A stretch of 47,242 nucleotides of DNA, taken from NCBI GenBank assembly GCA_964472565.1, contig CAYYNB010000024.1, positions 1 to 47,242 of the forward strand. Direction: 5' to 3'. The stretch is from DATAMF01 sp964472565 (GTDB taxonomy: Bacteria; Chloroflexota; Anaerolineae; Aggregatilineales; Aggregatilineaceae). Positions 8,901-16,647 of the stretch are shown here, piece after piece. The position numbers were made by a program, and so were the translations under genes. The notes beneath the pieces are model-generated. The model was not told the DNA's origin, searched no databases, and saw only the letters and a program-made list of their open reading frames with translations. Numbering within the stretch: the stretch's first letter is position 1; each line of letters begins with the position of its first letter.

Positions 8901-8940
8901 TTGCTTCTTAAGCTCCTAAATTCTACCAGCGCACACCAGA

Positions 8941-9006
8941 ACACGGCCCGCCGCGAACAATTTCGTCGCTGGTGCCGTGTTACAGAGGCTGTGCCGCTCG
9001 CACAGC
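8941..9006 (-). ncRNA. Two strong hairpins in the rpsM-rpsK gap
   Basis: Two stems lie in the 131-nt gap. GCTGTGC (8988-8994) pairs with GCACAGC (9000-9006) around a 5-nt loop. ACACGGC (8941-8947) pairs with GCCGTGT (8974-8980), enclosing a small CGAA-CAAT-TTCG hairpin (8954-8965). No T-tract follows, so this is not a plain terminator. It could be an autoregulatory or processing element; no known RNA family is recognised. Most neighbouring genes in this run overlap or lie within about 30 nt of each other, so a gap this long is itself unusual. Confidence 0.45.
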
Positions 9007-9031
9007 ACAGACCCGGCCCTGGAAAAGCGAA

Positions 9032-9418
9032 TTACTTCTTCTTCGCGCCACGACGACGACCACGCCCGGCCACAGTCTTCTTGGGGCCTTTGCGGGTACG
9101 TGCGTTGGTTTTGGTCCGCTGCCCGCGAGCGGGCAAACTACGACGATGACGCAGGCCGCGATAGCTGCCGATTTCAATCAAGCGCTTGATGTTCAGATTA
9201 ACTTCCCGGCGCAGCTCACCTTCAACCCGGAACTTACCCACTTCTTCACGCAGCGCCTGGACTTCCGTTTCGGTCAGATCACGGACGCGCGTATCGGGGC
9301 TGACACCCGTTGCATCCAGAATACCCTGGCTGCGAGTCGGGCCAATACCGTAGATGTAGGTTAGTGCGACTTCAACGCGCTTATTGCGCGGGAGGTCCAC
9401 ACCTTCGATACGTGCCAT
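9032..9418 (-). CDS. rpsM: 30S ribosomal protein S13
   Basis: The product is 128 aa. It begins MARIEGVDLPRNKRVEVALT, with IYGIGPTRSQGILDATG (helix-hairpin-helix), and ends in a very basic tail with RGQRTKTNARTRKGPKK. It contacts the 50S subunit and tRNA at the head of the 30S. In most bacteria infA and rpmJ lie just upstream; here the upstream neighbour is map, 100 nt away. Confidence 0.97.
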   Translation of the reverse strand: MARIEGVDLPRNKRVEVALTYIYGIGPTRSQGILDATGVSPDTRVRDLTETEVQALREEVGKFRVEGELRREVNLNIKRLIEIGSYRGLRHRRSLPARGQRTKTNARTRKGPKKTVAGRGRRRGAKKK

Positions 9419-9518
9419 AGAACAACCACTCTCCTCTATGTCGGCGTTGAACCCGCCGAACGGAACAGATATTTTAGCGATATTTCGCGTGCTTGACCAG
9501 GGTTAAATTCTGGCTGTT

Positions 9519-10310
9519 TCAGGATGCGGTCAGAATTAGCGGCGGACCTTCCGGCGTGACAGCCAGTGTATGCTCAAAGTGGGCACACAGCGACCCATCA
9601 CGCATCACCACCGTCCAGTGATCATCCAGCACTTTGGTTTCGGGCCGCCCCAGGCTAACCATCGGTTCCAGCGCAAAGGTCATCCCCGCTTGAAGCGGAA
9701 GACTGCGCCAGCCACGCGCCTGCTGGCGGCTGGTCGGCCACCAGTTCGGAATCTGGGGGTCTTCGTGCATCGAACGTCCTACGCCATGCCCGGTATATTC
9801 CCGGATCAGGCTGTATCCGTGCGACTCGGCAAATTTCTGGATGCCTTTAGAGATGTCACTGGTTTGGTTGCCCACCTGGGATAACTCGATTCCGACATAC
9901 AGCGCTTTTTCGGTGATATCGAGCAGCCGCTGCGCCTCATCTGAAATCTTGCCGACTCCCATGGTAAAGGCCGAATCCCCCACGAACCCCTTGTAAATAC
10001 TGCCGCAATCCAGGCTTACAATATCGCCTTCTTGTAGAATACGGTTCGGGTCGGGAATACCATGAACCAATTCGTTGTTGATCGAAACCGTAATCGTAGC
10101 CGGGAACGGATACTTACTTCCAGGTGGATAGCCCAGAAACGCAGCTTTGGCATTATGCTTCCGCAGTACTTCAGCCGCAATGTCATCCAATTGTCTGGTG
10201 CTGATTCCGGGGCGAATAGCCTGGCGCATCGCATCTAAGGCCCGCGCATTAATCCGCCCGGCTTCACGCATCAATAAAAGTTCGTCCGGCGTCTTACGAA
10301 TAACGACCAT
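9519..10310 (-). CDS. map: Methionine aminopeptidase, type I
   Basis: The product is 263 aa. MAP removes the N-terminal Met from nascent proteins. All five metal ligands are present: D101 (SLDCG), D112 (GDSAFT), H175 (TGHGVG), E215 (ALEPM) and E246 (AHFEHT). H83 in ELVHGIPD is the catalytic His. The loop after EDPQIPN is a few residues longer than usual and Trp-rich (NWWPTSRQQARGWRSL). It sits between secY and rpsM, the normal spc/alpha boundary place. Confidence 0.96.
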   Translation of the reverse strand: MVVIRKTPDELLLMREAGRINARALDAMRQAIRPGISTRQLDDIAAEVLRKHNAKAAFLGYPPGSKYPFPATITVSINNELVHGIPDPNRILQEGDIVSLDCGSIYKGFVGDSAFTMGVGKISDEAQRLLDITEKALYVGIELSQVGNQTSDISKGIQKFAESHGYSLIREYTGHGVGRSMHEDPQIPNWWPTSRQQARGWRSLPLQAGMTFALEPMVSLGRPETKVLDDHWTVVMRDGSLCAHFEHTLAVTPEGPPLILTAS

Positions 10311-10325
10311 CTGAGTAATCCTGGC

Positions 10326-10347
10326 GTAGGGGCAAAACGGCCCCTAC
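10326..10347. repeat. GTAGGGGC...GCCCCTAC palindrome between secY and map
   Basis: GTAGGGGC (10326-10333) pairs perfectly with GCCCCTAC (10340-10347) across a 6-nt loop (AAAACG), in the 44-nt gap after the secY stop codon. The same GTAGGGG/CCCCTAC core recurs at 21496-21519 next to tuf, so both may belong to one dispersed palindromic family. It has no T-tract on the minus strand. Confidence 0.55.
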
Positions 10348-10354
10348 AACCTCA

Positions 10355-11686
10355 TTAACGCATAAAACCGTCGTAGTTACGCATCATCAACTGGGCTTCG
10401 AGCTGGCGCATGGTATCAATAACCACACCCACCACGATGATCAAGCCCGCGCTGCTGATGACCAGTGCCGGGTTACGGCCACTGGAGGCTGCTGGTCCGA
10501 GGGCAATCCGTTGGACGACCTGCATGATGCCAGGGAGTATCGCGACCAGACCCAGGAAAAGCGCTCCGACGAGCGTAATTCGGTTCACGATCCGGTTGAT
10601 ATATTCCTGCGTGCGACGACCAGGACGGATGCCAGGGATAAAACCACCATTCTTTTGCAGGTTTTCACCGAGATTCTGGTTCTGGACCATCACGCCTGTG
10701 TAGAAGTAGGTAAAACCGACTACCAGCGCAAAGTACAGCGCCCAATAAATAACCCCGGTCTGGTTGCCAAATGTATTCTGGAACCAGGTAGAGACTTTCC
10801 CCTGTCCGAAGAAGCCCGCCACAATCGCCGGGAAGGTCACAATGGACTGGGCGAAAATCAGCGGGATCATGCCTGCTGTGTTGACTTTTAGCGGAATGTG
10901 CGTCGCGCCGCCGCCGTACATCTTACGGCCCCGGACGCGCTTACCATACTGCACCGGAATCCGCCGCGTACCTTCCTGGATCACGACGATAACCAGAACC
11001 GTGACAACCGTCAGCACCACAAAGGTCAGCAGATTGAAGACGAAGTGCGTCTGCAACAATTGGTACAGATTAGCTGGAACGCGGGCCACGATACCAGAGA
11101 AGATAATCACCGAGATACCATTGCCGATACCCTGATGAGTGATCAATTCACCCAGCCAGATCGCAAACATTGTTCCGGCGGTCATCGTTGCAACGACCGC
11201 TAAGGTGGTCAGGAAGCTGTCACCCGCGCCAAAACCAAAGTCCGCAATGAGCGGCTTCCCAGAAACCTGTTGAACCTGGCTTTCGAAAATATTGATCTGA
11301 CCAATGGCTTGCAGCGCAGCCATCGGGACTGCCAGATAGTAGGTATAGCGATTCATCCGGTCACGACCATCCGGTTCTTTCATCATCGCTTCCAGGCGAG
11401 GAATGATCGGAACGAGCAACTGCAGGATGATCTGGGCCGTGATAAACGGATACACACCATTTGCGATCACACTGAAGTTAGCTACCGCACCGCCGGACAG
11501 CAGGTTAAGCACGTTCAGGAAACCTGCCTGATCGCCTTCCTTGAACAGATCGGACAGCACCGAACGATCCACACCGGGCACCGTTACATGTGCAACGAAC
11601 TGGTAGATCAAAAGGATCAGCAGAGTGAACAGCAGCTTCCGCCGGAGGTCTGGCAGCCGAAACGCATTGCGCAGCGCCTCAATCAT
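10355..11686 (-). CDS. secY: Protein translocase subunit SecY
   Basis: The product is 443 aa. It is the central pore of the SecYEG channel and has ten predicted membrane helices. Landmarks are the start LRNAFRLPDLRRKLLFTLLILLIY split by the first membrane helix, YPFITAQIILQLLVPIIP, GIGNGISVIIFSGI, and the cytoplasmic loops GTRRIPVQYGKR and FIPGIRPGRRT. The plug region is GVDRSVLSDLF. It follows rplO; adk, which often comes next, is absent and map follows instead. Confidence 0.97.
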   Translation of the reverse strand: MIEALRNAFRLPDLRRKLLFTLLILLIYQFVAHVTVPGVDRSVLSDLFKEGDQAGFLNVLNLLSGGAVANFSVIANGVYPFITAQIILQLLVPIIPRLEAMMKEPDGRDRMNRYTYYLAVPMAALQAIGQINIFESQVQQVSGKPLIADFGFGAGDSFLTTLAVVATMTAGTMFAIWLGELITHQGIGNGISVIIFSGIVARVPANLYQLLQTHFVFNLLTFVVLTVVTVLVIVVIQEGTRRIPVQYGKRVRGRKMYGGGATHIPLKVNTAGMIPLIFAQSIVTFPAIVAGFFGQGKVSTWFQNTFGNQTGVIYWALYFALVVGFTYFYTGVMVQNQNLGENLQKNGGFIPGIRPGRRTQEYINRIVNRITLVGALFLGLVAILPGIMQVVQRIALGPAASSGRNPALVISSAGLIIVVGVVIDTMRQLEAQLMMRNYDGFMR

Positions 11687-11722
11687 AATTAGTAATCCTC
11701 TCGTAAACTTGCTAGGCAGAAG

Positions 11723-11755
11723 ACCGGGGGTGAAAGGAATTTCTCACACCCCGGT
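11723..11755 (-). other. Stem-loop between rplO and secY
   Basis: ACCGGGG (11723-11729) pairs with CCCCGGT (11749-11755). GTGA (11730-11733) and TCAC (11744-11747) extend the stem after one bulged A. It lies in the 82-nt gap between rplO and secY. There is no T-tract, so a role in mRNA stability or in damping expression of the membrane protein gene is possible. Confidence 0.5.
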
Positions 11756-11768
11756 GACCTTGCGTATT

Positions 11769-12302
11769 TTACTTCGCCTGACGCTTTTCGCGTAATTCGG
11801 CAAGCTGTTCTTTACGCAGTTTCTTTACGGTTGCGAAGGGGCCGGTCAACCAGATTTCCAGCGTTTCAACCGAACCACCCGCTTTTTCGATCTTTTCTTG
11901 GGCGCTCTTGGAGAAGCGATGGGCCTGGACCTTGAGCACAGCGGTGAGTTCACCGCGTCCCAAGACCACAACCGGCGCATCGGCTTCTTTGATCAAGCCC
12001 TTTGCGGCCATCGCAGCCGGGGTTACATCGCCCCCATTGGCAAATTGGCGCGCCAGATCATCGACGTTGACTTCCTGGTAAACTGTGCGGAAGATGTTGT
12101 TAAAGCCGCGCTTGAACGGCAGACGGCGGACCAGAGGCAACTGACCACCTTCGAAGTACTGGCCTTTGCCGCCACCACTGCGCGCGCCCTGACCTTTTGT
12201 ACCACGACCAGCGGTTTTACCCTGACCGGCGCTTATACCGCGACCAACGCGCTTGCGCTTTTTGGTCGATCCTTCCGCGGGGCGCAGATCATTCAGCTTC
12301 AT
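11769..12302 (-). CDS. rplO: 50S ribosomal protein L15
   Basis: The product is 177 aa, slightly longer than the usual ~150 because of a C-terminal basic extension (KKLRKEQLAELREKRQAK). The N-terminal glycine-rich segment KRVGRGISAGQGKTAGRGTK is typical. Its start overlaps the rpmD stop as ATGA (12299-12302). Confidence 0.96.
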   Translation of the reverse strand: MKLNDLRPAEGSTKKRKRVGRGISAGQGKTAGRGTKGQGARSGGGKGQYFEGGQLPLVRRLPFKRGFNNIFRTVYQEVNVDDLARQFANGGDVTPAAMAAKGLIKEADAPVVVLGRGELTAVLKVQAHRFSKSAQEKIEKAGGSVETLEIWLTGPFATVKKLRKEQLAELREKRQAK

Positions 12303-12487
12303 TCTTCAAATTCCTCCACCTTAACCAGATGGACAACCTTGTTGATCATCCCCCGGATCGACGGTGTATCCTGGCGGACCACCGTCGAATTCATTTTACG
12401 CAAACCGAGGGTTTTGACCGTCACCTTCTGGCTTTCTTCGTACCCAATCGGGCTTTTGACCAGCGTGATCCGCAGCTTCTTAGTCAT
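12299..12487 (-). CDS. rpmD: 50S ribosomal protein L30
   Basis: The product is 62 aa. KLRITLVKSPIGYEESQKVT, LGLRKMNSTVVRQDTPSIRG and INKVVHLVKVEE cover the whole L30 family length. The ATG at 12487 lies inside the end of rpsE (8-nt overlap), with a GGGAG ribosome site in the rpsE coding sequence. The frame remains open upstream, but that part is only the rpsE overlap. Confidence 0.95.
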   Translation of the reverse strand: MTKKLRITLVKSPIGYEESQKVTVKTLGLRKMNSTVVRQDTPSIRGMINKVVHLVKVEEFEE

Positions 12488-13022
12488 TGCGTTTGGCTCC
12501 CCGCTTCCAGAACGGCATAATTGCCGCTGCGTCTTTGCCACGCATGACTGCCAGTTCCTGCACGTTGTTGAGGTCGTGCAGGGCATCCAGCGTGGCATGA
12601 GCCACGTTCAGGATGTTCGCGCTGCCCTGGCTTTTGCTCAGGATGTCGCGCACGCCGGCTGCTTCGAGCACCGCACGCACACCACCACCCGCGATTACAC
12701 CCGTACCGGGTGAAGCAGGCTTGAGCATCACAACCGCGCCGCCGTGTTTGGCGGTAACGGTATGTGGAATCGTTGTATCCATCAAAGAGACACTTTTCAT
12801 GTTACGACGGGCACGTTCAGAAGCTTTGCGGATCGAATCCGGTACGCCACGTGCTTTACCGACGCCGATACCAACCCGGCCCCGGTTGTCGCCCACGACC
12901 ACCACCGCTCGGAAGGCAAAACGACGACCACCCTTAACCACTTTGGCGACGCGGGTGATGTCGATTACGCGCTCATCCAGCTCTTCGCGCTCTTCATCGC
13001 GCCGAGGTTCTCGTCTTCCCAT
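12480..13022 (-). CDS. rpsE: 30S ribosomal protein S5
   Basis: The product is 180 aa. A charged N-terminus (RREPRRDEEREELDERV) is followed by the S5 double-stranded RNA-binding domain (RRFAFRAVVVVGDNRGRVG, KARGVPDSIRKA) and the C-terminal domain (GTGVIAGGGVRAVLEAAGV). It shapes decoding accuracy with S4. A GGGAG site lies 8 nt before the ATG, and the end overlaps rpmD. Confidence 0.97.
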   Translation of the reverse strand: MGRREPRRDEEREELDERVIDITRVAKVVKGGRRFAFRAVVVVGDNRGRVGIGVGKARGVPDSIRKASERARRNMKSVSLMDTTIPHTVTAKHGGAVVMLKPASPGTGVIAGGGVRAVLEAAGVRDILSKSQGSANILNVAHATLDALHDLNNVQELAVMRGKDAAAIMPFWKRGAKRND

Positions 13023-13036
13023 CTTTCACTCCCAAG

Positions 13037-13399
13037 TTAGAACTTCAAGCCCTTTTCACGGGCACCATCGGCCAGCGCTTTGATGCGGCCATGGAATTTG
13101 TATCCACCGCGATCAAAGACGACCTGCGTGACACCCGCTTGCTGGGCACGCTCGGCGACCAGTTCGCCGACCAGTTTGGCGGCTTCGGTCTTGGACTTTC
13201 CATCGATCTGAGCACGCAGTTCGCGGTCGATAGTCGAAGCCGAGACAACGGTCCGGCCCGCGACATCGTCAATGACCTGCGCATAAATGTTAGTCAGGCT
13301 ACGGTACACGTTCAAACGAGGCCGTTCTGGTGTGCCTGAGATCTTGGACCGCACCCGACGGTGACGGCGTTCACGTGCAACGCGTGATTTTTCGCTCAT
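13037..13399 (-). CDS. rplR: 50S ribosomal protein L18
   Basis: The product is 120 aa. RPRLNVYRSLTNIYAQVIDD, TVVSASTID and VVFDRGGYKFHGRIKALADG are the family hallmarks. It binds 5S rRNA in the central protuberance together with L5. It follows rplF by 20 nt. Confidence 0.97.
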   Translation of the reverse strand: MSEKSRVARERRHRRVRSKISGTPERPRLNVYRSLTNIYAQVIDDVAGRTVVSASTIDRELRAQIDGKSKTEAAKLVGELVAERAQQAGVTQVVFDRGGYKFHGRIKALADGAREKGLKF

Positions 13400-13419
13400 T
13401 CTATTTCACTCTCTCGACA

Positions 13420-13965
13420 CTAACCACCCTTACCGGCCTTACCAGCCTTGCGGCGGATCTTTTCGTCATCATAACGAACACCCTTGCCGAGGTAAGGCTC
13501 CGGCGGACGCAGCTTGCGGATGTTGGCTGCGAGCTGGCCGACAACTTGCTTATCAATGCCCCGGATACGGACGATGCGTCCACGCTCTTCGACCACAAAT
13601 TCGACATTCGCTGGCGGATCAAGCGGGATGTTGTGGGAATACCCCAGGTACATCACCAACTGCTTGCCATTCATTTCGGCACGATACCCCACCCCTTCAA
13701 TAACGAGGGTGCGTTCGAAGCCCGTGGTCACACCAGTCACCATATTGGCGATCAGTGCGCGGGTCATACCGTGCATGGCGCGGTGTTGACGGTTGTCGGT
13801 AGGACGTTCCACCAAAATCTGACCGTCTTCCTGCTTGATAACCATATCGAATGGGAACTTATGATACAGTTCGCCCTTTGGCCCCTTGACGGTCACTTCC
13901 GTGCCATCAAGTTTGACCTGAACCTTGTCCGGGACCGGAATGGGTTTGCGCCCAATACGAGACAT
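13420..13965 (-). CDS. rplF: 50S ribosomal protein L6
   Basis: The product is 181 aa, made of the two repeated L6 domains. SRIGRKPIPVPDKVQV opens the first, and the C-terminal signature is PEPYLGKGVRYDDEKIRRK. It lies near the factor-binding site of the 50S subunit. A 182-nt structured gap separates it from rpsH upstream, the longest gap inside the run. Confidence 0.97.
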   Translation of the reverse strand: MSRIGRKPIPVPDKVQVKLDGTEVTVKGPKGELYHKFPFDMVIKQEDGQILVERPTDNRQHRAMHGMTRALIANMVTGVTTGFERTLVIEGVGYRAEMNGKQLVMYLGYSHNIPLDPPANVEFVVEERGRIVRIRGIDKQVVGQLAANIRKLRPPEPYLGKGVRYDDEKIRRKAGKAGKGG

Positions 13966-14004
13966 GGTTCTAAATCCTTCCTTTGCTTAACTTTTTGATA
14001 CAAG

Positions 14005-14101
14005 CGCCGGTCTACTTGGCTGAGCCAGGGCAGGGTGTAGAAGTGCTGGGCGAAGACCGGCGGGCAAGGCTGGCCTCACCTTCCTCGCCCAGTCCCTCTA
14101 C
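14005..14101 (-). ncRNA. Structured element with possible pseudoknot in the rpsH-rplF gap
   Basis: Two perfect GC-rich stems interleave. Stem A is CGCCGGTCT (14005-14013) with AGACCGGCG (14054-14062). Stem B is CTGGGCGA (14046-14053) with TCGCCCAG (14085-14092), extended by GTAGA (14037-14041) with TCTAC (14097-14101) across a 4x4 internal loop. The inner arm of B sits in the loop of A and abuts A at 14053/14054, the topology of an H-type pseudoknot; alternatively A and B are competing folds. No coding frame or known RNA family fits the 182-nt gap. Confidence 0.5.
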
Positions 14102-14147
14102 GACTGTCCGGCAGCTCATTTCAGGCGTCAGATTCGGCGCTCCGCCT

Positions 14148-14549
14148 TTACCAGACGTAGCAGAGCACCTCGCCGCCAAGCCGCTTCCGGCGCGCCTGTT
14201 GGCCCGTCATCACACCACTGGTCGTAGACAGAATAGAAATCCCCATACCACTTAAAACCCAGGGAATTTCGTCACTGCCAACATACACCCGACGACCAGG
14301 CTTGCTGACGCGCTTCAGATTGGTGATCACCGAACGACGTTCGCGGCGCTTGCCCCAATACTTTAGTTTGATATTGATCGACCGCTTCGCGTCGTCACTG
14401 ACCGAAAAGTCTTCAATATAGCCTTCATCCTTGAGGATTTTGGCGATCTCAACTTTGATCCCCGAATGCGGGACCGCAACTGTAGGCAAGCCTACCATCA
14501 CGGCATTCCGAACGCGGGTCAACATGTCTGCAATAGGATCGTTGATCAT
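14148..14549 (-). CDS. rpsH: 30S ribosomal protein S8
   Basis: The product is 133 aa. It has DPIADMLTRVRNAVMVGL at the N-terminus and the C-terminal signature GISILSTTSGVMTGQQARR. It binds the central domain of 16S rRNA, and in E. coli it represses the spc genes by binding mRNA. The structured gap after it (13966-14147) is a candidate control site, though no S8 site was proven. Confidence 0.97.
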   Translation of the reverse strand: MINDPIADMLTRVRNAVMVGLPTVAVPHSGIKVEIAKILKDEGYIEDFSVSDDAKRSINIKLKYWGKRRERRSVITNLKRVSKPGRRVYVGSDEIPWVLSGMGISILSTTSGVMTGQQARRKRLGGEVLCYVW

Positions 14550-14562
14550 GGTTCGCTCTCGT

Positions 14563-14769
14563 TTACCAACTGGACTTCACTACGCCGGGAATCTTGCCTT
14601 CCAGGGCCAGTTCGCGGAAGTGGATGCGGCACAGCCCGAAGCGGCGCATATAACCGCGTGGACGTCCGCAGACTTTTCCCGAATTCGGGTCCACATACTG
14701 GCAGCGATTGCGAACGCGAACCTTGTACTTACGCTTGGTCTCGCGTGCGACCAATGACTTCCGTGCCAT
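14563..14769 (-). CDS. rpsN: 30S ribosomal protein S14, zinc type with inserted loop
   Basis: The product is 68 aa, against 61 in the common zinc-binding (type Z) S14. GRPRGYMRRFGLCRI and LALEGKIPGVVKSSW identify the family. The metal ligands are unusual: the usual C-x-x-C...C-x-x-C becomes C23-x10-C34...C47-x-x-H50, with extra residues (YVDPNSGK) inside the first knuckle and His replacing the last Cys. Zinc binding still looks possible. It lies between rplE and rpsH as expected. Confidence 0.95.
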   Translation of the reverse strand: MARKSLVARETKRKYKVRVRNRCQYVDPNSGKVCGRPRGYMRRFGLCRIHFRELALEGKIPGVVKSSW

Positions 14770-14791
14770 AGGTAAAACCTTCCTTGTCCAA

Positions 14792-15340
14792 TTACTGTTT
14801 GCGGAACGGCATACCCAGCAGGCTGAGCAGGCGGCGTCCCTCTTCGTCCGTTTTCGCGGTGGTTACAATGGTCATTTCCATGCCGCGAACCTTATCAATT
14901 TTATCGTACTCGATCTCCGGAAAATAGAGCTGTTCCCGCAGACCCAGGGTGTAGTTCCCGCGACCATCAAATGAGTCGGGGTTCACGCCGCCAAAGTCAC
15001 GAGTACGAGGCAGGGCGACGTTCATCAGGCGGTCCAACAGGGCCCACATGCGTTCGCCGCGCAGGTCTACTTTGACGCCAATCGCGCGACCTTCACGCAG
15101 TTTGAAGTTTGCAATGCTGGTACGCGCTTTGGTGATCACCGGCTGCTGCCCTGTGATCTTGCGCAGGTCTTCCACCGCCGCGTCGAGCGCTTTGGCGTTG
15201 TCCAGCGCCTCGCCCACACCGATATTCACGACGACTTTTTTGATCGCCGGAACCTGCATGGGGGTGTTATAGTGAAATTCTTCCATCAGTGCCGGAACAA
15301 CTTCTTTACGGAATTTTTCCAGCATACGATTCTGTGCCAT
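14792..15340 (-). CDS. rplE: 50S ribosomal protein L5
   Basis: The product is 182 aa. YNTPMQVPAIKKVVVNIGVG, QQPVITKARTSIANFKLREG and the C-terminal GMEMTIVTTAKTDEEGRRLL are family marks. It binds 5S rRNA and P-site tRNA. It follows rplX by 28 nt. Confidence 0.97.
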   Translation of the reverse strand: MAQNRMLEKFRKEVVPALMEEFHYNTPMQVPAIKKVVVNIGVGEALDNAKALDAAVEDLRKITGQQPVITKARTSIANFKLREGRAIGVKVDLRGERMWALLDRLMNVALPRTRDFGGVNPDSFDGRGNYTLGLREQLYFPEIEYDKIDKVRGMEMTIVTTAKTDEEGRRLLSLLGMPFRKQ

Positions 15341-15368
15341 CTTTTTACCTCACTCCGCCCGGTCAGGA

Positions 15369-15692
15369 CTAATCAATATCCTGACCGCACTTGCGGCAGA
15401 CGCGAACCTTGACACCGTCTTCGGTGACATGGTAGCCCACGCGCGTTTTTTTGTCGCACTGTGGACAAACCAACATGGCGTTCGACCAGTCAATCGGCGC
15501 TTCAAACTCGATGATGCCCGGTTGCATCTGACCGCGCCCTGCCTGCACCGGCTTTTGGTGCTTCTTGACGATGTTGACGTGTTCGATGACGACCCGACCT
15601 TCTTTAGGAAGTACGCGCAGCACATGGCCGCGGGTTCCTTTGTCTTTCCCGGCGATCACTTCGACCGTGTCGCCTTTTTTAATCCGTTGCAT
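15369..15692 (-). CDS. rplX: 50S ribosomal protein L24 with zinc ribbon
   Basis: The product is 107 aa. The KOW motif is GDTVEVIAGKDKGTRGHVLR (residues 7-26), an initiator of 50S assembly. The C-terminal zinc ribbon C76-PQ-C79...C99-RK-C102 is the longer form found in several Gram-positive-like phyla and in Chloroflexota, and is absent from the E. coli protein. Confidence 0.96.
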   Translation of the reverse strand: MQRIKKGDTVEVIAGKDKGTRGHVLRVLPKEGRVVIEHVNIVKKHQKPVQAGRGQMQPGIIEFEAPIDWSNAMLVCPQCDKKTRVGYHVTEDGVKVRVCRKCGQDID

Positions 15693-15729
15693 GCTATATC
15701 ACTCCCGTTCAAGCTGACCGTGCTGGTCA

Positions 15730-16101
15730 CTAGAGCGTTTCAGGAGCCAGCGAGACAATCTTCATGAAGCCTTTTTCGCGCAGTTCACGCGCAACCGGGC
15801 CGAAGATACGTGTGCCACGCGGGTCTTGGGTGTCGCCTTGCAGAATGACCGCGGCGTTGTCGTCAAACTTGATATACGATCCGTCAGTGCGACGGTATTC
15901 TTTGGCCGTGCGAACAATTACCGCGCGCACGACTTCGCTCTTCTTGACTGCTCCCTGCGGAGCTGCCGACTTCACCGCCGCGACGACAATATCGCCGATG
16001 CCTGCGGTTCTGTGCGTCGAGCCGCCCGCGATATGAATCACGAGCAGTTCACGCGCACCGGTATTGTCGGCTACCTTCAGACGAGTTTCTTGTTGGATCA
16101 T
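15730..16101 (-). CDS. rplN: 50S ribosomal protein L14
   Basis: The product is 123 aa. MIQQETRLKVADNTGARELL and the C-terminal GPVARELREKGFMKIVSLAPE are diagnostic. It forms the B8 intersubunit bridge. The length is normal and the order rpsQ-rplN-rplX is normal. Confidence 0.97.
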   Translation of the reverse strand: MIQQETRLKVADNTGARELLVIHIAGGSTHRTAGIGDIVVAAVKSAAPQGAVKKSEVVRAVIVRTAKEYRRTDGSYIKFDDNAAVILQGDTQDPRGTRIFGPVARELREKGFMKIVSLAPETL

Positions 16102-16130
16102 CTTTCGCCTCTCTTCGGGGCCGCAACCGG

Positions 16131-16424
16131 CTACGCTGGCAGATCCGGACCGGTCGGCGTCTCTTCGCCTGCCTGTTCCGGCATTTGCAAGACTTCTTCA
16201 ACCGCCCAACGCTTGGTTTTGCTGATCGGGCGGCTTTCTACGATCTTGACCACCGCGCCGACAGGCACCGCATTGGTTTCATCATGAACCAGATACTTTT
16301 TGGTGGTGCGGATCACTTTTTTGTACAGCGGGTGGAGTTTGGCATTATCCACCGCTACGACTACAGTTTTGTCCATTTTGTTGCGAATAACACGGCCAAC
16401 CAGCCGTTTACGATTATTGGACAT
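16131..16424 (-). CDS. rpsQ: 30S ribosomal protein S17
   Basis: The product is 97 aa, with RLVGRVIRNKMDKTVVVAVD, HPLYKKVIRTTKKYLVHDE and GAVVKIVESRPISKTKRWAV. A short acidic tail (EQAGEETPTGPDLPA) is added. Its start lies within the last codons of rpmC (11-nt overlap). Confidence 0.96.
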   Translation of the reverse strand: MSNNRKRLVGRVIRNKMDKTVVVAVDNAKLHPLYKKVIRTTKKYLVHDETNAVPVGAVVKIVESRPISKTKRWAVEEVLQMPEQAGEETPTGPDLPA

Positions 16425-16647
16425 CGGATTCCTCCTGTTGGAGCACCTGCGCCGCCAGTTCGCGTTCGCGCTTAATCGTTAGATAACGAGCGATCTCTTT
16501 TTTCAACTGGCGAATGCGCGCATTATTTTCCAACTGACCGGTTGCCCACTGGAACCGCAGGTTGAAGATTTCCTGCTTGGCTTCCAGAATCGCCTGATCA
16601 ATTTCACCATCGGTCATACGCCGAATCTCAGCCGCCATCGGAGCCAT
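16414..16647 (-). CDS. rpmC: 50S ribosomal protein L29
   Basis: The product is 77 aa, a two-helix protein at the exit tunnel and a docking site for signal recognition particle and trigger factor. IRRMTDGEIDQAILEAKQE and FNLRFQWATGQLENNARIRQ are typical. The start shares one base with the rplP stop codon (TAATG at 16647), and the end overlaps rpsQ, so the three genes are translationally linked. Confidence 0.96.
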   Translation of the reverse strand: MAPMAAEIRRMTDGEIDQAILEAKQEIFNLRFQWATGQLENNARIRQLKKEIARYLTIKRERELAAQVLQQEESDVQ

